Origin: JBKEAJ01 sp047972135
Lineage (GTDB): Bacteria; Bacteroidota; Bacteroidia; Bacteroidales; Prolixibacteraceae
Assembly (NCBI GenBank): GCA_047972135.1
Contig: JBKEAJ010000144.1
Coordinates: 1-43,037 of the forward strand
DNA: 43,037 nt
Direction of reading: 5' to 3'
In this document: positions 1-8,542 of the stretch, piece by piece
Layout: each line of letters starts with the position of its first letter
Numbering within the stretch: the stretch's first letter is position 1
The notes under the pieces: generated by a model
Told to the model about the DNA's origin: nothing
Database searches by the model: none
The model's input: only the letters and a program-made list of their open reading frames with translations
Made by a program: the position numbers and the translations under genes

Positions 1-1
1 G

Positions 2-940
2 GACTGTTTTGTCGTGGCTCTAGAGGCGAAGACGGGAAAGAAGCTATGGCAGTATAAAACTCTTAATTCGGTAAAGAATACGATTGTTATTGCGCAGGGG
101 CTTGTCATTGCAACTGATATGCAGGGCTTTGTGTATGCACTTAATCCCAACAGCGGCGAGTTGGTATGGAAGAAAGATTTAGAGTATAATCGTTTGCCCG
201 GATATGTGTCGGGTATGGTGAGCGATGGTAAAACGCTGTTTACAGGCTTTGGAAATACGCTTTGTGCTATTGATGCCAAGACAGGAAATGAACTGTGGCG
301 CAACAAGGCGTGGAATGGCGGAGAGGGAACAGTGCCGACATTGACACTTGCCGACGGTGTGTTGGTGGCATCTGCACATTGGCGAGCATTGTATGGACAT
401 GATGCAGCTACGGGGGAGATGCTGTGGAAACGTGATGACGATGGTATCCGCTTTCGTGATGCCACTCTTAGCTTTGTGGACAATACGCTATGGCTTACTC
501 AAAATGAAAAATTATATAAATTAGATCCTAAGACAGGAAAGACCGTTGAGAGCTTTGTTACAGGCATGAGTCATACCGGCAATTCTGTTCCTGTAATAAA
601 CGATAATATAGTGTTTGTAGGAAGTACGGACAAGGGCATTGCGGCTTTGGATAAGAATACCGGCAAAGGTATTTGGAACTTCAAAACCGACCCCGCCTTG
701 TTTCATACTCCTCCCTATACTTCCGATAGGCAACGGACAGTTGAGACTTCGCCTCTGCTATTGGGAGATAAGCTGATAGTCGGCGCAATGGACGGAAATC
801 TGTGGATACTAGATGCCGACAGTGGCAAGTTGCTGCAAAAGTTCAGTTTCGGCGTGCCAATATTAAGTACTCCTGCCGTGTCGGGCAACTGTATTTTTAT
901 TTCTGATTTTGCCGGTGATGTTTCTTGTTTGAGTTGGTAG
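2..940 (+). CDS. PQQ-type beta-propeller repeat protein, 5' truncated by the window edge
   Basis: The frame is open to the left edge, so the GTG at 14 is an internal valine and the true start lies outside. About 310 residues remain. Seven copies of the PQQ-propeller blade signature are visible (an A-x-D/N-x-x-[TS]-G-x-x-x-W-like motif): ALEAKTGKKLW at the start, then near residues 42, 85, 129, 169, 211 and 265, so the remaining part is mainly a beta-propeller. Such repeats occur in PQQ dehydrogenases, in BamB-like outer-membrane assembly factors and in many secreted Bacteroidetes proteins where no quinone is bound. The N-terminal part, which would show an export signal or a fused enzyme domain, is missing. 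The next gene converges on it 34 bases away. Substrate and partner unknown. Confidence 0.85.
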   Translation, partial: DCFVVALEAKTGKKLWQYKTLNSVKNTIVIAQGLVIATDMQGFVYALNPNSGELVWKKDLEYNRLPGYVSGMVSDGKTLFTGFGNTLCAIDAKTGNELWRNKAWNGGEGTVPTLTLADGVLVASAHWRALYGHDAATGEMLWKRDDDGIRFRDATLSFVDNTLWLTQNEKLYKLDPKTGKTVESFVTGMSHTGNSVPVINDNIVFVGSTDKGIAALDKNTGKGIWNFKTDPALFHTPPYTSDRQRTVETSPLLLGDKLIVGAMDGNLWILDADSGKLLQKFSFGVPILSTPAVSGNCIFISDFAGDVSCLSW

Positions 941-974
941 AGAACTGCAATTGCAAGAAAAAATGTGTAGGTGC

Positions 975-2375
975 TTACAGTACTCCCCGAGATTTTATTT
1001 CAAGATATTTGTTAAGAGTATCGACAGACAGAGTTTCGGGGCTTGATAGTATGGAGCTTATTCCGTATCTGCTCAATTCTGAGATGATTTGTTGCTTTTC
1101 ATATATAAACTGAGACGCTATAACTTTATCAAAAACTCCTTTCACACTGTCGGCATCTTGCCGTGATAATTCATGCAACTCGGCATTCTTGAAAAAGATA
1201 AGTACTAGCATGTGTTTTCTGTTAATAGCTCGCAGATATGGCATTTGTCTTCTTACTGAATCTAAACTTTCAAAATTGGTATAGAGAAAAATAAGGCTTC
1301 GTTGCTTTATCCGTTTTTGCATGCTTGAATACAATCGGCCAAAATCAGACTCCTTGTAATTTGTGTTGATATTATATAGAGCTTCTAGTATTTTACTTAT
1401 ATGTAAGTTCCTATTATCGGCAGGCACAATATCTTCTATACCGCGCGAGAAAGTGCAGATTCCGACTTTGTCATGTTTGTCAATACAGGCTTTGCTAATG
1501 GCGAGCGAGGTGTTGATGGCATAATCCATTAAAGCCATCCCCTTAAATGGCATTTTCATAACACGCCCCTTGTCTATCAAGGTGTAGATATGCTGCGACT
1601 GCGTATCCTCATACTGATTGGTCATCAATGCTCCACGCTTGGCTGTCGCTTTCCAATTTATATCCTTAATATTGTCGCCTTTAATGTATTCTTTTATCTG
1701 CTCAAACTCCATAGTATGTCCAATACGTCGCACCCGCTTAATGCTTGTGTTTATATTGGAATATACAAAGTTCTTAATGTTGTGCTTTTTCATCTGAATG
1801 ACTGAGGGATAGACCTTCACCGTAAATGGCTTCCCTCCCTTCTTATACTCATTGGCATTTAACCTATAACGTCGTGATGCCAAGCGTAAAACCGACGAAA
1901 CATAAACGTTGGTATAGCCAAAGTAATATACACCTCGTTCGGTAGGACGAATATTGTAGACAAGTGTGGTATGAGCATTGGGCGACAAAGATGCCTGCAT
2001 AGAGAAGTTTCGTTCTTGAAACTGAACGGGCAACTCCTCGATAACTCTGATGTTTATCGGTATAGTTGCATTGTTGCTAATTAGCAGACTCACCTTATTG
2101 TCGTCGCCAAGCGATAGTTTCTTTTCGATTATACGCTGACATGAAACCGTATTTTTGGAGGCAAACAACAAGACAATATCGAAAATAAGCGCCATGCCCA
2201 ATAATGCAAGTAGGATTGTGGGTGCGGGATGAATTATGGGATATAGAAATTCTAGAATATAAAATACAACAACAATTGCAACTCCATAAAACAACTTGTT
2301 GTTGATATACAAAGCCCATACTACTTTGCTTTTTACTTGTGCAAAGTTTGTTGTACTATTTGTTTTTTTTGCCAT
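975..2375 (-). CDS. DUF58 domain protein (vWA-like) of a MoxR locus
   Basis: A 466-residue protein with two N-terminal membrane segments (about 28-48 and 52-73), an immunoglobulin-like stretch, then the DUF58 core. The family motif E-[FY]-x-x-[IL]-[RK]-x-[YF]-x-x-G-D-x-x-[RK]-x-I-x-W appears at about residues 223-241 and is followed by KATAKRG. After it comes LIDKGRVM (266-273), the degenerate counterpart of a von Willebrand A metal site. DUF58 proteins are regular partners of MoxR AAA+ ATPases and are thought to be adaptors or substrates of that chaperone. It is the last gene of the minus-strand run, 6 bases after the MoxR gene, so co-transcription is very likely. The molecular function is unknown for the family. 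Confidence 0.93.
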   Translation of the reverse strand: MAKKTNSTTNFAQVKSKVVWALYINNKLFYGVAIVVVFYILEFLYPIIHPAPTILLALLGMALIFDIVLLFASKNTVSCQRIIEKKLSLGDDNKVSLLISNNATIPINIRVIEELPVQFQERNFSMQASLSPNAHTTLVYNIRPTERGVYYFGYTNVYVSSVLRLASRRYRLNANEYKKGGKPFTVKVYPSVIQMKKHNIKNFVYSNINTSIKRVRRIGHTMEFEQIKEYIKGDNIKDINWKATAKRGALMTNQYEDTQSQHIYTLIDKGRVMKMPFKGMALMDYAINTSLAISKACIDKHDKVGICTFSRGIEDIVPADNRNLHISKILEALYNINTNYKESDFGRLYSSMQKRIKQRSLIFLYTNFESLDSVRRQMPYLRAINRKHMLVLIFFKNAELHELSRQDADSVKGVFDKVIASQFIYEKQQIISELSRYGISSILSSPETLSVDTLNKYLEIKSRGVL

Positions 2376-2381
2376 ACGGTT

Positions 2382-3413
2382 CTATCTAGGAACTTCCACG
2401 CTTTTTATTATTTGTTCTACTACCTGTTTTGTAGTGAAGCCTTCCATCTCTCTCTCTGGCGTGAGTATAACACGGTGATTAAGCACTGAGTAGGAAACGA
2501 AGTTGATATCTTCGGGCATCACAAAATCTCGTCCTCGTATAGCTGCATAAGCCTTTGAGGCATTGAGCATGGCGATAGATGCTCGTGGCGATGCTCCCAA
2601 GTATAAATACGGATTGTTGCGTGTATTTGCGACTATTTCTGCAATGTATCTGAGTAGGCTGTCTTCCACCACAACATCCTTTATGATAGCTTGACATTTC
2701 ATAAGCTGTTCTTTGGTTATTACAGCATTGACCGTCTCTAGCTTGGAGCCTCGATACTTGTTTTCTCTTTTTAGTATCTCCACCTCGTCGTTCAACTCCG
2801 GATAAGGTATTTCAATTTTGAATAAAAACCTGTCGAGCTGCGCTTCCGGGAGCTTGTAGGTCCCCTCCTGCTCGATGGGGTTTTGTGTTGCTAACACAAT
2901 ATATGGAGCTGACATTTGATAGCGAGTGCCGTCGATTGTTGCCTGTCGTTCTTCCATCACCTCGAAGAGTGCTGCCTGCGTCTTTGCAGGGGCTCTGTTT
3001 ATCTCGTCGGTCAGAACAATATTGGAAAATACCGGACCGGGTATAAACTCAAATTCCGAACTCTTCATGTTGAAAACAGATGTTCCTAGTACATCCGAAG
3101 GCATCAAATCGGGGGTGAACTGCAAACGTTTGAAGTCGGCAGATATACAACGTGCCAAAAGCCTTGCCGTGATGGTCTTTGCCACACCCGGAGCACCCTC
3201 CAACAACACATGTCCATCGGCTAATATTGCAGTGAGTAGCAAGTCTATCATTTTTGACTGTCCGACAATTACTTTGCCTATCTCGCTCTTTATCAGATGG
3301 ATGTTGTTCTTCAGCTCTTCTAATTCTGCTCTGTTTTGAAATGTCGGCAAAACTCCGCTATCCTCCTGTATATGAGGCGTAGCACGCTCTTGTGTGTAAT
3401 TATCATCTTCCAT
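2382..3413 (-). CDS. MoxR family AAA+ ATPase
   Basis: A 343-residue AAA_3/MoxR ATPase without membrane segments. Walker A is GAPGVAKT (73-80), Walker B VLTDEINR (133-140), sensor 1 lies in LATQNP (174-179), and the arginine-finger region is EAQLDRF (191-197). MoxR ATPases form hexameric chaperone-like rings that act with vWA or DUF58 proteins to mature other complexes. The gene starts inside the end of the DUF4350 gene (11-base overlap) and is followed by DUF58 after 6 bases, so it is probably translated in step with both. It should sit in the cytoplasm and act on the membrane proteins encoded around it; that last point is inference. Confidence 0.96.
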   Translation of the reverse strand: MEDDNYTQERATPHIQEDSGVLPTFQNRAELEELKNNIHLIKSEIGKVIVGQSKMIDLLLTAILADGHVLLEGAPGVAKTITARLLARCISADFKRLQFTPDLMPSDVLGTSVFNMKSSEFEFIPGPVFSNIVLTDEINRAPAKTQAALFEVMEERQATIDGTRYQMSAPYIVLATQNPIEQEGTYKLPEAQLDRFLFKIEIPYPELNDEVEILKRENKYRGSKLETVNAVITKEQLMKCQAIIKDVVVEDSLLRYIAEIVANTRNNPYLYLGASPRASIAMLNASKAYAAIRGRDFVMPEDINFVSYSVLNHRVILTPEREMEGFTTKQVVEQIIKSVEVPR

Positions 3414-4551
3414 AAGGTATATTTTTATAAAAATTTTCGATTTTTGAGTTTAATGTGATGAGTCTCTGTTTATTGATATAGCCTCCATCAATAACACTCC
3501 TGACATTCTTAATCAAACTTGTTATTTCGTCTATATCTATTCCGGTTTTCATTGACAGTTCATTTATAAATTTATCATCCAGATCCGAAGTGTTGAGAAA
3601 TAATTTTGTTCTTATAAACTCTAACAGGTACTTGACTTCTTTCTTGGCTATCAGCTCGTAATTGTCTTTAGATTTTAAAAGATACAACTTGCTTACACTG
3701 TCAACAAATTCTACCGTTCTGTTCAGCAAAGGTTTGACTATTGGGACAACGCGTTGCTTGCGCCGAGCGTTGAATATTACAAATATTACTAGTGTTGCCA
3801 ATATCAAATACCAAGCATGCCTTAGTGGCGGATTATCCAAAATGAAGGACAGAGCTTGATTCTTAGGTCTGGGAGTTTCATATTCGTATTTAGGGTTAAA
3901 CTCATAGACCTTGCCATCAGGAATAACTGACAGCATCTTATTTAAATATGCTAGGTTGCGACTATCCATAAATTTCTCGTTTTGCAACACGTCTTTGTTC
4001 AGATGTATGTATAAATTTCCACCTCCGTATGAAATGCGTATGAAATTGACATATATCTTATTCTTATGCTTAATGCCGCCAAGTATTTCGGAGTTATCTG
4101 GATAAAATGTAAAATAATTAGTGCCGTATGAGTGTGATTGTTTGCACTGACTTGAATCCTCGTCTGTCAATACAAATATAGTTGTGTCAGAATAAAAACT
4201 TTCATAGTCGATTACGGTATTTATGTATTCTTCCGTAAAGCTAATGTCATTGCTAGTAATCAAAACATCATGCCCTGTCGAAATGTAATCGAATAAGATC
4301 TTGGTAGAAGAATCGCTCATGTAAAGGATATTCTCTCCGGTTATTAACAAGGAGCTTGGTTTAGTCGAATCTAAAAAGTCTTCGTGCTTGTCTGCGTACT
4401 TGTACAATGGCATATACACGCTCTCTCTGTCGGAATACCATTTATCCTTGTTGTTATTGAATATTTTATAGCCATGAGGGTCGACTTTGTTGCAAGCCAC
4501 AAGATTTAATATTGTAAATATTATTAGCGATATGTTTATTGGCAGCTTCAT
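3403..4551 (-). CDS. DUF4350 domain membrane protein, lipoprotein-like N-terminus
   Basis: The best start is the ATG at 4551, which overlaps the stop of the upstream DUF4129 gene as ATGA; the longer open frame to 4632 would add 27 residues ahead of a good signal sequence. From this start the 382-residue protein begins with a hydrophobic segment ending in LVAC (17-20), a possible lipobox, followed by an extracytoplasmic region of about 220 residues. A single membrane segment at about 246-262 is followed by RRKQR and a cytoplasmic helical tail. The placement between DUF4129 and MoxR and the length match DUF4350 proteins found in such loci. The region around residues 66-100 resembles the GATase-like fold reported for DUF4350, with no catalytic triad evident. 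Function unknown. Confidence 0.8.
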   Translation of the reverse strand: MKLPINISLIIFTILNLVACNKVDPHGYKIFNNNKDKWYSDRESVYMPLYKYADKHEDFLDSTKPSSLLITGENILYMSDSSTKILFDYISTGHDVLITSNDISFTEEYINTVIDYESFYSDTTIFVLTDEDSSQCKQSHSYGTNYFTFYPDNSEILGGIKHKNKIYVNFIRISYGGGNLYIHLNKDVLQNEKFMDSRNLAYLNKMLSVIPDGKVYEFNPKYEYETPRPKNQALSFILDNPPLRHAWYLILATLVIFVIFNARRKQRVVPIVKPLLNRTVEFVDSVSKLYLLKSKDNYELIAKKEVKYLLEFIRTKLFLNTSDLDDKFINELSMKTGIDIDEITSLIKNVRSVIDGGYINKQRLITLNSKIENFYKNIPYGR

Positions 4552-5297
4552 CTGATGGTCGAATAAAGTCGTTTGTAAAATGAGGACACCGATTGATATT
4601 CCTGCTCCTGTATATTGTTTTCGCCATACCAAATATACTCGTATAGATGCAATGCCGTTTCAAAGCCTCTCTGTATCTTGCTGTCGCTTATTTCATAGTA
4701 GTAATCAATATTCTTCTTTGTGTCGTCGGCAATAATAAGCGACCTTGCGTCAAGCTTTTGCAACAACAATAAATACAGATAGCGCACCGCTACCCGAAAT
4801 TCCTTAATGTCTTCATATTTAGATGCCAACGCCTCAAAGTCTGACAGTTTAATATCTACATCTTCACCTTCGTCGTCGAGATAATTTAACTTCTTTGCCG
4901 CCCTACTTGCTCGTCTAAATTGTAATCCCTTTCCTGCAACATAATATGCTATAATGGCTACAAGTATAATTATGAAGATATAGTAGTAGTCATAAATAAA
5001 ACGAAGCGTCTTCTTCAAAAAAATCGGAAAACCCTCAGACGGAACTCGTGTTTGCAGTCGGTTTTCTTTCTTCTTGTATTTATTGACATCGTCTTCTGTT
5101 ATGCCTCTATAATCTTGCTCATAGAAAGTGGTGAAAGGAACAACGTTGACAACAGTGTCGGTTTTTGTCTCATTGCCGATATTGTTTATCATTTGGTCTA
5201 TAATAGAGTCTATGTTTTGACAGAGGCTTTCCTTTACACCTGAAGTGAGTATGACGTAAAGGAGTATTGTTATTTTAAGGCATAGTCCTTTAAGCAT
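4548..5297 (-). CDS. DUF4129 domain membrane protein
   Basis: A 249-residue protein with an N-terminal signal peptide (1-25), an extracytoplasmic stretch of about 60 residues, one membrane segment at about 87-107, and a cytoplasmic C-terminal part of about 140 residues. The C-terminal region (about 160-249), with the alpha-helical pattern YLYLLLLQKLDAR then YEYIWYGE, fits DUF4129, which often closes transglutaminase-like or MoxR-linked membrane proteins. It overlaps the upstream SpoIIM gene by 8 bases and the downstream DUF4350 gene by 4, a sign of coupled translation. No enzymatic motif is visible; it is probably a structural part of a membrane complex. Confidence 0.82.
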   Translation of the reverse strand: MLKGLCLKITILLYVILTSGVKESLCQNIDSIIDQMINNIGNETKTDTVVNVVPFTTFYEQDYRGITEDDVNKYKKKENRLQTRVPSEGFPIFLKKTLRFIYDYYYIFIIILVAIIAYYVAGKGLQFRRASRAAKKLNYLDDEGEDVDIKLSDFEALASKYEDIKEFRVAVRYLYLLLLQKLDARSLIIADDTKKNIDYYYEISDSKIQRGFETALHLYEYIWYGENNIQEQEYQSVSSFYKRLYSTIR

Positions 5298-6252
5298 TCA
5301 ATTTGCGATTTAGTTGGATGGGATAGATTAAGTAATAATATGATATTCCGCTCAATAATATTAATATAAATGAAGCGCATAGGAAGCCCGGAATGAAGTT
5401 GGCATATTGAGTAATGTAGCCCTCCAAGAATGCAGCTAATACAAAGAATGGAATTATGGTCAGCATTATCTTGACTCCGTCGCGTCCACCCCTTTTGAAT
5501 GACTCAAATCTCGAATAGGTCTTTGGAAATAATACACTGCACCCTAATATCAAGCCAGCACCACCCGCAATAATAATACTGAAGATTTCGATAGAGCCAT
5601 GTATCCAAATGGCCTTCATGCTTTCCAACAAAACGCCTTCCTGATAAAACATGTATTGGAATGTCCCCAACATAATACCATTTTGAAGCAGCATATATAA
5701 GGTTATCACTCCTCCAAAAACACCATAAATAAAGCATCGCAAGGCTATTTCTGTATTGTGCAGGGTAAAGCCCAAGAAATTGCCGGTCTCCCCACCCTCA
5801 GAGTAAACAGATGTCGGATTGCCATTTGCTATATTCTCCCTAGTCATCGACACATAGCCCTCGCCAAGTATCTTTGCCGTAAAGTCAGGATCGTATACCG
5901 TGGATACTACTCCGATGAGAACGAAAAAGAAGAAGACTGCAAAAGCAGTGTAAAAATACATACGTCTCTTGTAGAATATCATCGGTGCTTCCTTTAGAAA
6001 GAAGTCTAAAATACCTTTTCTTTGGCCTTCATTCTTGTTGTATATTATCTTGTATAGATTGGCAGCTATATTGTTAAGGTGCCCGTTTAGTTTGCTCTTA
6101 GGATAATATGTTTGAGAGTAAGCATAATCATTCATTATACTAGTGTACACTTCCACGAGTTTATCGGAGTCGTAGCGATGTTTGTTTTTGATTATATTTT
6201 CAAACTCCGCCCATTTTTCTTTATTTTGCTCTATGAATGCAATTTCTCTCAT
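5290..6252 (-). CDS. SpoIIM-like (DUF95) integral membrane protein
   Basis: A 320-residue polytopic membrane protein with an amphipathic N-terminal region of about 90 residues and hydrophobic segments near 96-119, 170-198, 220-242, 260-282 and 288-310. The HGSIE motif at 218-222 followed by a glycine-rich helix (GGAGLILG) is the hallmark of the SpoIIM/DUF95 family. In sporulating Firmicutes SpoIIM works in a peptidoglycan hydrolase complex during engulfment, but Bacteroidota do not sporulate, so the role here must differ. It is the first gene of the five-gene minus-strand run and is divergent from the RDD gene, with 29 bases between the two start codons that must hold both leader regions. Confidence 0.92.
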   Translation of the reverse strand: MREIAFIEQNKEKWAEFENIIKNKHRYDSDKLVEVYTSIMNDYAYSQTYYPKSKLNGHLNNIAANLYKIIYNKNEGQRKGILDFFLKEAPMIFYKRRMYFYTAFAVFFFFVLIGVVSTVYDPDFTAKILGEGYVSMTRENIANGNPTSVYSEGGETGNFLGFTLHNTEIALRCFIYGVFGGVITLYMLLQNGIMLGTFQYMFYQEGVLLESMKAIWIHGSIEIFSIIIAGGAGLILGCSVLFPKTYSRFESFKRGGRDGVKIMLTIIPFFVLAAFLEGYITQYANFIPGFLCASFILILLSGISYYYLIYPIQLNRKLNA

Positions 6253-6281
6253 ATCCTTGCAAACATAATGAAAAATATATT

Positions 6282-7037
6282 ATGCAAAAAATAGAGATAT
6301 CGACAGCCCAAAATGTAAATATATGGATGCCTCATGCAGGTATAGGACGAAGATTTGCCGCATTTTTGCTGGATTGGGCGGTGAAAATATTATATCTCGT
6401 AGTAGTATTGTACGCATGGGACAAATTCTTTCTTCGCCTAAATTTCGACATTCTTGATTTTGAGATGAATACTGCCAATATGTTGGTCTACACAAGTATT
6501 TTTATACCGATAACCTTCTACACTCTGCTCTCCGAATATTTTATGGGTGGAACAACAATCGGTAAATTAATAATGGGAATAAAGGTAGTCAAAATAAACG
6601 GCTTCGAGGCAAGGTTTTACGATTACTTTATGCGATGGATTTTTATGCTTGTAGACGTGTATCTGTATGGAATTATAGGCATTATCTCGGTGGCAAGTAG
6701 CAAAAAAGGACAACGACTCGGCGATAAAGTTGCCGGAACCTGCGTGATATGGCTGAGAGAAAAATCAGACCTCAGTAAAACAATACTCACAGAACTCGCT
6801 CAAGGATACGTGCCTGTATACCACTCTGTTATAAATCTGTCTGACAATGACGTGAGGATTGTAAAAGAAAATATGGAGAAGCTAGAGAAAAGATATGACC
6901 AAGAACTGATGAAAACCTTGTGCGACAAGGTTATTGAAGTGATGGGCGAGACTCCAAAGAATGGAGTTGCAGATCTGAATTTCCTTAAAACTATTATCAA
7001 AGATTACAACTACCTAACCCGCGACAGTGCTGCGTAG
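6282..7037 (+). CDS. RDD family membrane protein
   Basis: The ATG at 6282 (MQKIEIST) is preferred to an upstream in-frame ATG at 6237 because the latter would lie inside the divergent spoIIM-like gene. The 251-residue product carries an RDD domain: GIGRRFAAFLLDW at about 20-32 gives the arginine and aspartates, TIGKLIMGIKVV at about 92-103, and QRLGDKVAGT at 144-153. Membrane segments lie near 33-48, 66-84 and 119-137; the C-terminal 90 residues are soluble and helical. RDD proteins are multi-pass membrane proteins, some reported as cation/proton exchangers, and are often found beside SpoIIM-like and MoxR genes. Its position makes it a probable component of the neighbouring membrane system. 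Confidence 0.9.
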   Translation: MQKIEISTAQNVNIWMPHAGIGRRFAAFLLDWAVKILYLVVVLYAWDKFFLRLNFDILDFEMNTANMLVYTSIFIPITFYTLLSEYFMGGTTIGKLIMGIKVVKINGFEARFYDYFMRWIFMLVDVYLYGIIGIISVASSKKGQRLGDKVAGTCVIWLREKSDLSKTILTELAQGYVPVYHSVINLSDNDVRIVKENMEKLEKRYDQELMKTLCDKVIEVMGETPKNGVADLNFLKTIIKDYNYLTRDSAA

Positions 7038-7038
7038 T

Positions 7039-8535
7039 TTAGTCGAGTTTAGATGTTCTGAAGGTGGATGAAAGCATCAGCATCAAATATGTAAACAAGG
7101 CATTCCATAGCAATATTTCAAATCCTGGCTTATAACCAAAGAGTAAAACGTCTGAATATAAAGTGAATACATAAGTCAATATGGGTGATAGTATAGCAAT
7201 GACAATGCTGTGCGCATCGACTGTTTTCTTTTTGGTAAACAACCCAAAAGCAAACATCCCCAACAAAGGGCCGTAAGTGTAGCCCGTCAGTTTAAAAATC
7301 GTGTTGATGAGCGAACCCTTAGAGTAATACCCGAAAAACAACATTATCAGATAGGTGGTAAGTACCACCAAAGCATATATTGTGTTACGCCGCTTGATTG
7401 AGAGCTTCGACAGGTCGTCAATCTGCAATATGTCTTTAGATATGGAAGTGGCAACAGAAGTCAACACCGAGTCAATGCTTGAACACGCTGCCGCCGTTAC
7501 ACCCAAGAAAAATAATATGCCGATGTAAGGCGCAAAGTTATTGAATGCAAGTGTCGGGTAAATCATATCGTAACTCTTCGTCAGTTCTCCTCCAAGGTCT
7601 TTAAGAGGTACTTCTATACCAAAATTATTCATATACAACACCATGAGCCCCCCAAGAACAAGAAACAAAAAGGATACAGGTAGGAAAATGTAGCCCACCG
7701 ACACCATATTCCTACGTGCCTCTGTCAAGTTTCTGCAAGTCAGATTCTTCTGCATTATGTCTTGGTCTAAACCCGTCATAACAACGACAATGAAAAAACC
7801 CGAGATAAATTGCTTGAAGAAGTTGTTGGGACTAACCCATCCGCCTTCAAAAAAGAAGAGCTTCGACAAATTGTTTTCCCGAAATACTCCGCCAATATCA
7901 GCAAGCGACAAATCTAAAGCATTCATCAAATACAAGATAGTAACAATCAGCGAAATAAGGAATATCACAGTCTGAATAGCATCGGTCAACACCACAGTTT
8001 TAAGCCCCCCACGACGAGTGTAAAGCCACACAAAAAGCACCATTACTGCCGACGAAACAAAAAACGGAATACCCAAATGCTGAAACAGAAAGTTGTGGAA
8101 AATCGATAAAATCAAGTAGAAACGCAAAGCACCACTCACCCCCCGAGAAATGATAAAGGACACAGATGCAACTTTCTGCGAAGAAACACCAAAACGCTGA
8201 CCTACATACTCGTAGATAGAGGTCAAATTAAGCCTGTAATATAAAGGCAAAAGAACATATGCAACAACGTAATAACCAACAACATAACCCAAGGCCATCT
8301 GCATGTACGAAAACTGCTGATTCAAGCCGCCTGCCCCAACTACGCCGGGCAGAGAGATAAAGGTTACCGCCGACAAAGACGCACCAACCATACCAATAGA
8401 CACAAGCCACCACGGCGAATTGCGGTTTGCCAAAAAGAAGGTGTCGCTGTCAGCCCTCGACGATGTCAATCTGGAAAGTAGATACAGAAAAAGAAAGTAA
8501 ACTAGCAGTATTATTAGTAGTGTTGTGTGATTCAC
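7039..8535 (-). CDS. Sodium:solute symporter (SSS family)
   Basis: A strongly hydrophobic protein with about 13 membrane helices. The GTG at 8535 is chosen as the start: it begins VNHTTLLIILLVYF, matching the usual N-terminal helix of the family, lies 7 bases after the anmK stop, and gives 498 residues. An upstream ATG at 8598 would overlap anmK by over 50 bases. The early motif TFFLANRNSPWWLVSIGM then GASLSAVTFISLPG is diagnostic of SSS transporters, which import sugars, amino acids or organic acids with sodium. The SGxxSS-like sodium-site region appears as AACSSIDSVLTS. Tight coupling to anmK suggests an amino sugar or cell-wall sugar substrate, which is inference. It converges on the RDD gene with one base between stops. 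Confidence 0.92.
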   Translation of the reverse strand: MNHTTLLIILLVYFLFLYLLSRLTSSRADSDTFFLANRNSPWWLVSIGMVGASLSAVTFISLPGVVGAGGLNQQFSYMQMALGYVVGYYVVAYVLLPLYYRLNLTSIYEYVGQRFGVSSQKVASVSFIISRGVSGALRFYLILSIFHNFLFQHLGIPFFVSSAVMVLFVWLYTRRGGLKTVVLTDAIQTVIFLISLIVTILYLMNALDLSLADIGGVFRENNLSKLFFFEGGWVSPNNFFKQFISGFFIVVVMTGLDQDIMQKNLTCRNLTEARRNMVSVGYIFLPVSFLFLVLGGLMVLYMNNFGIEVPLKDLGGELTKSYDMIYPTLAFNNFAPYIGILFFLGVTAAACSSIDSVLTSVATSISKDILQIDDLSKLSIKRRNTIYALVVLTTYLIMLFFGYYSKGSLINTIFKLTGYTYGPLLGMFAFGLFTKKKTVDAHSIVIAILSPILTYVFTLYSDVLLFGYKPGFEILLWNALFTYLMLMLSSTFRTSKLD

Positions 8536-8542
8536 ATTGTTT

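Noticed and set aside
941..974. TGCAATTGCA palindrome between convergent genes as a terminator
   Set aside because: The stem is short and neither strand has a T-run after it.
4552..4632. Longer N-terminus for the DUF4350 protein from ATG 4632
   Set aside because: It would run inside the DUF4129 gene and hide the lipoprotein-like signal; the ATGA overlap start at 4551 is better.
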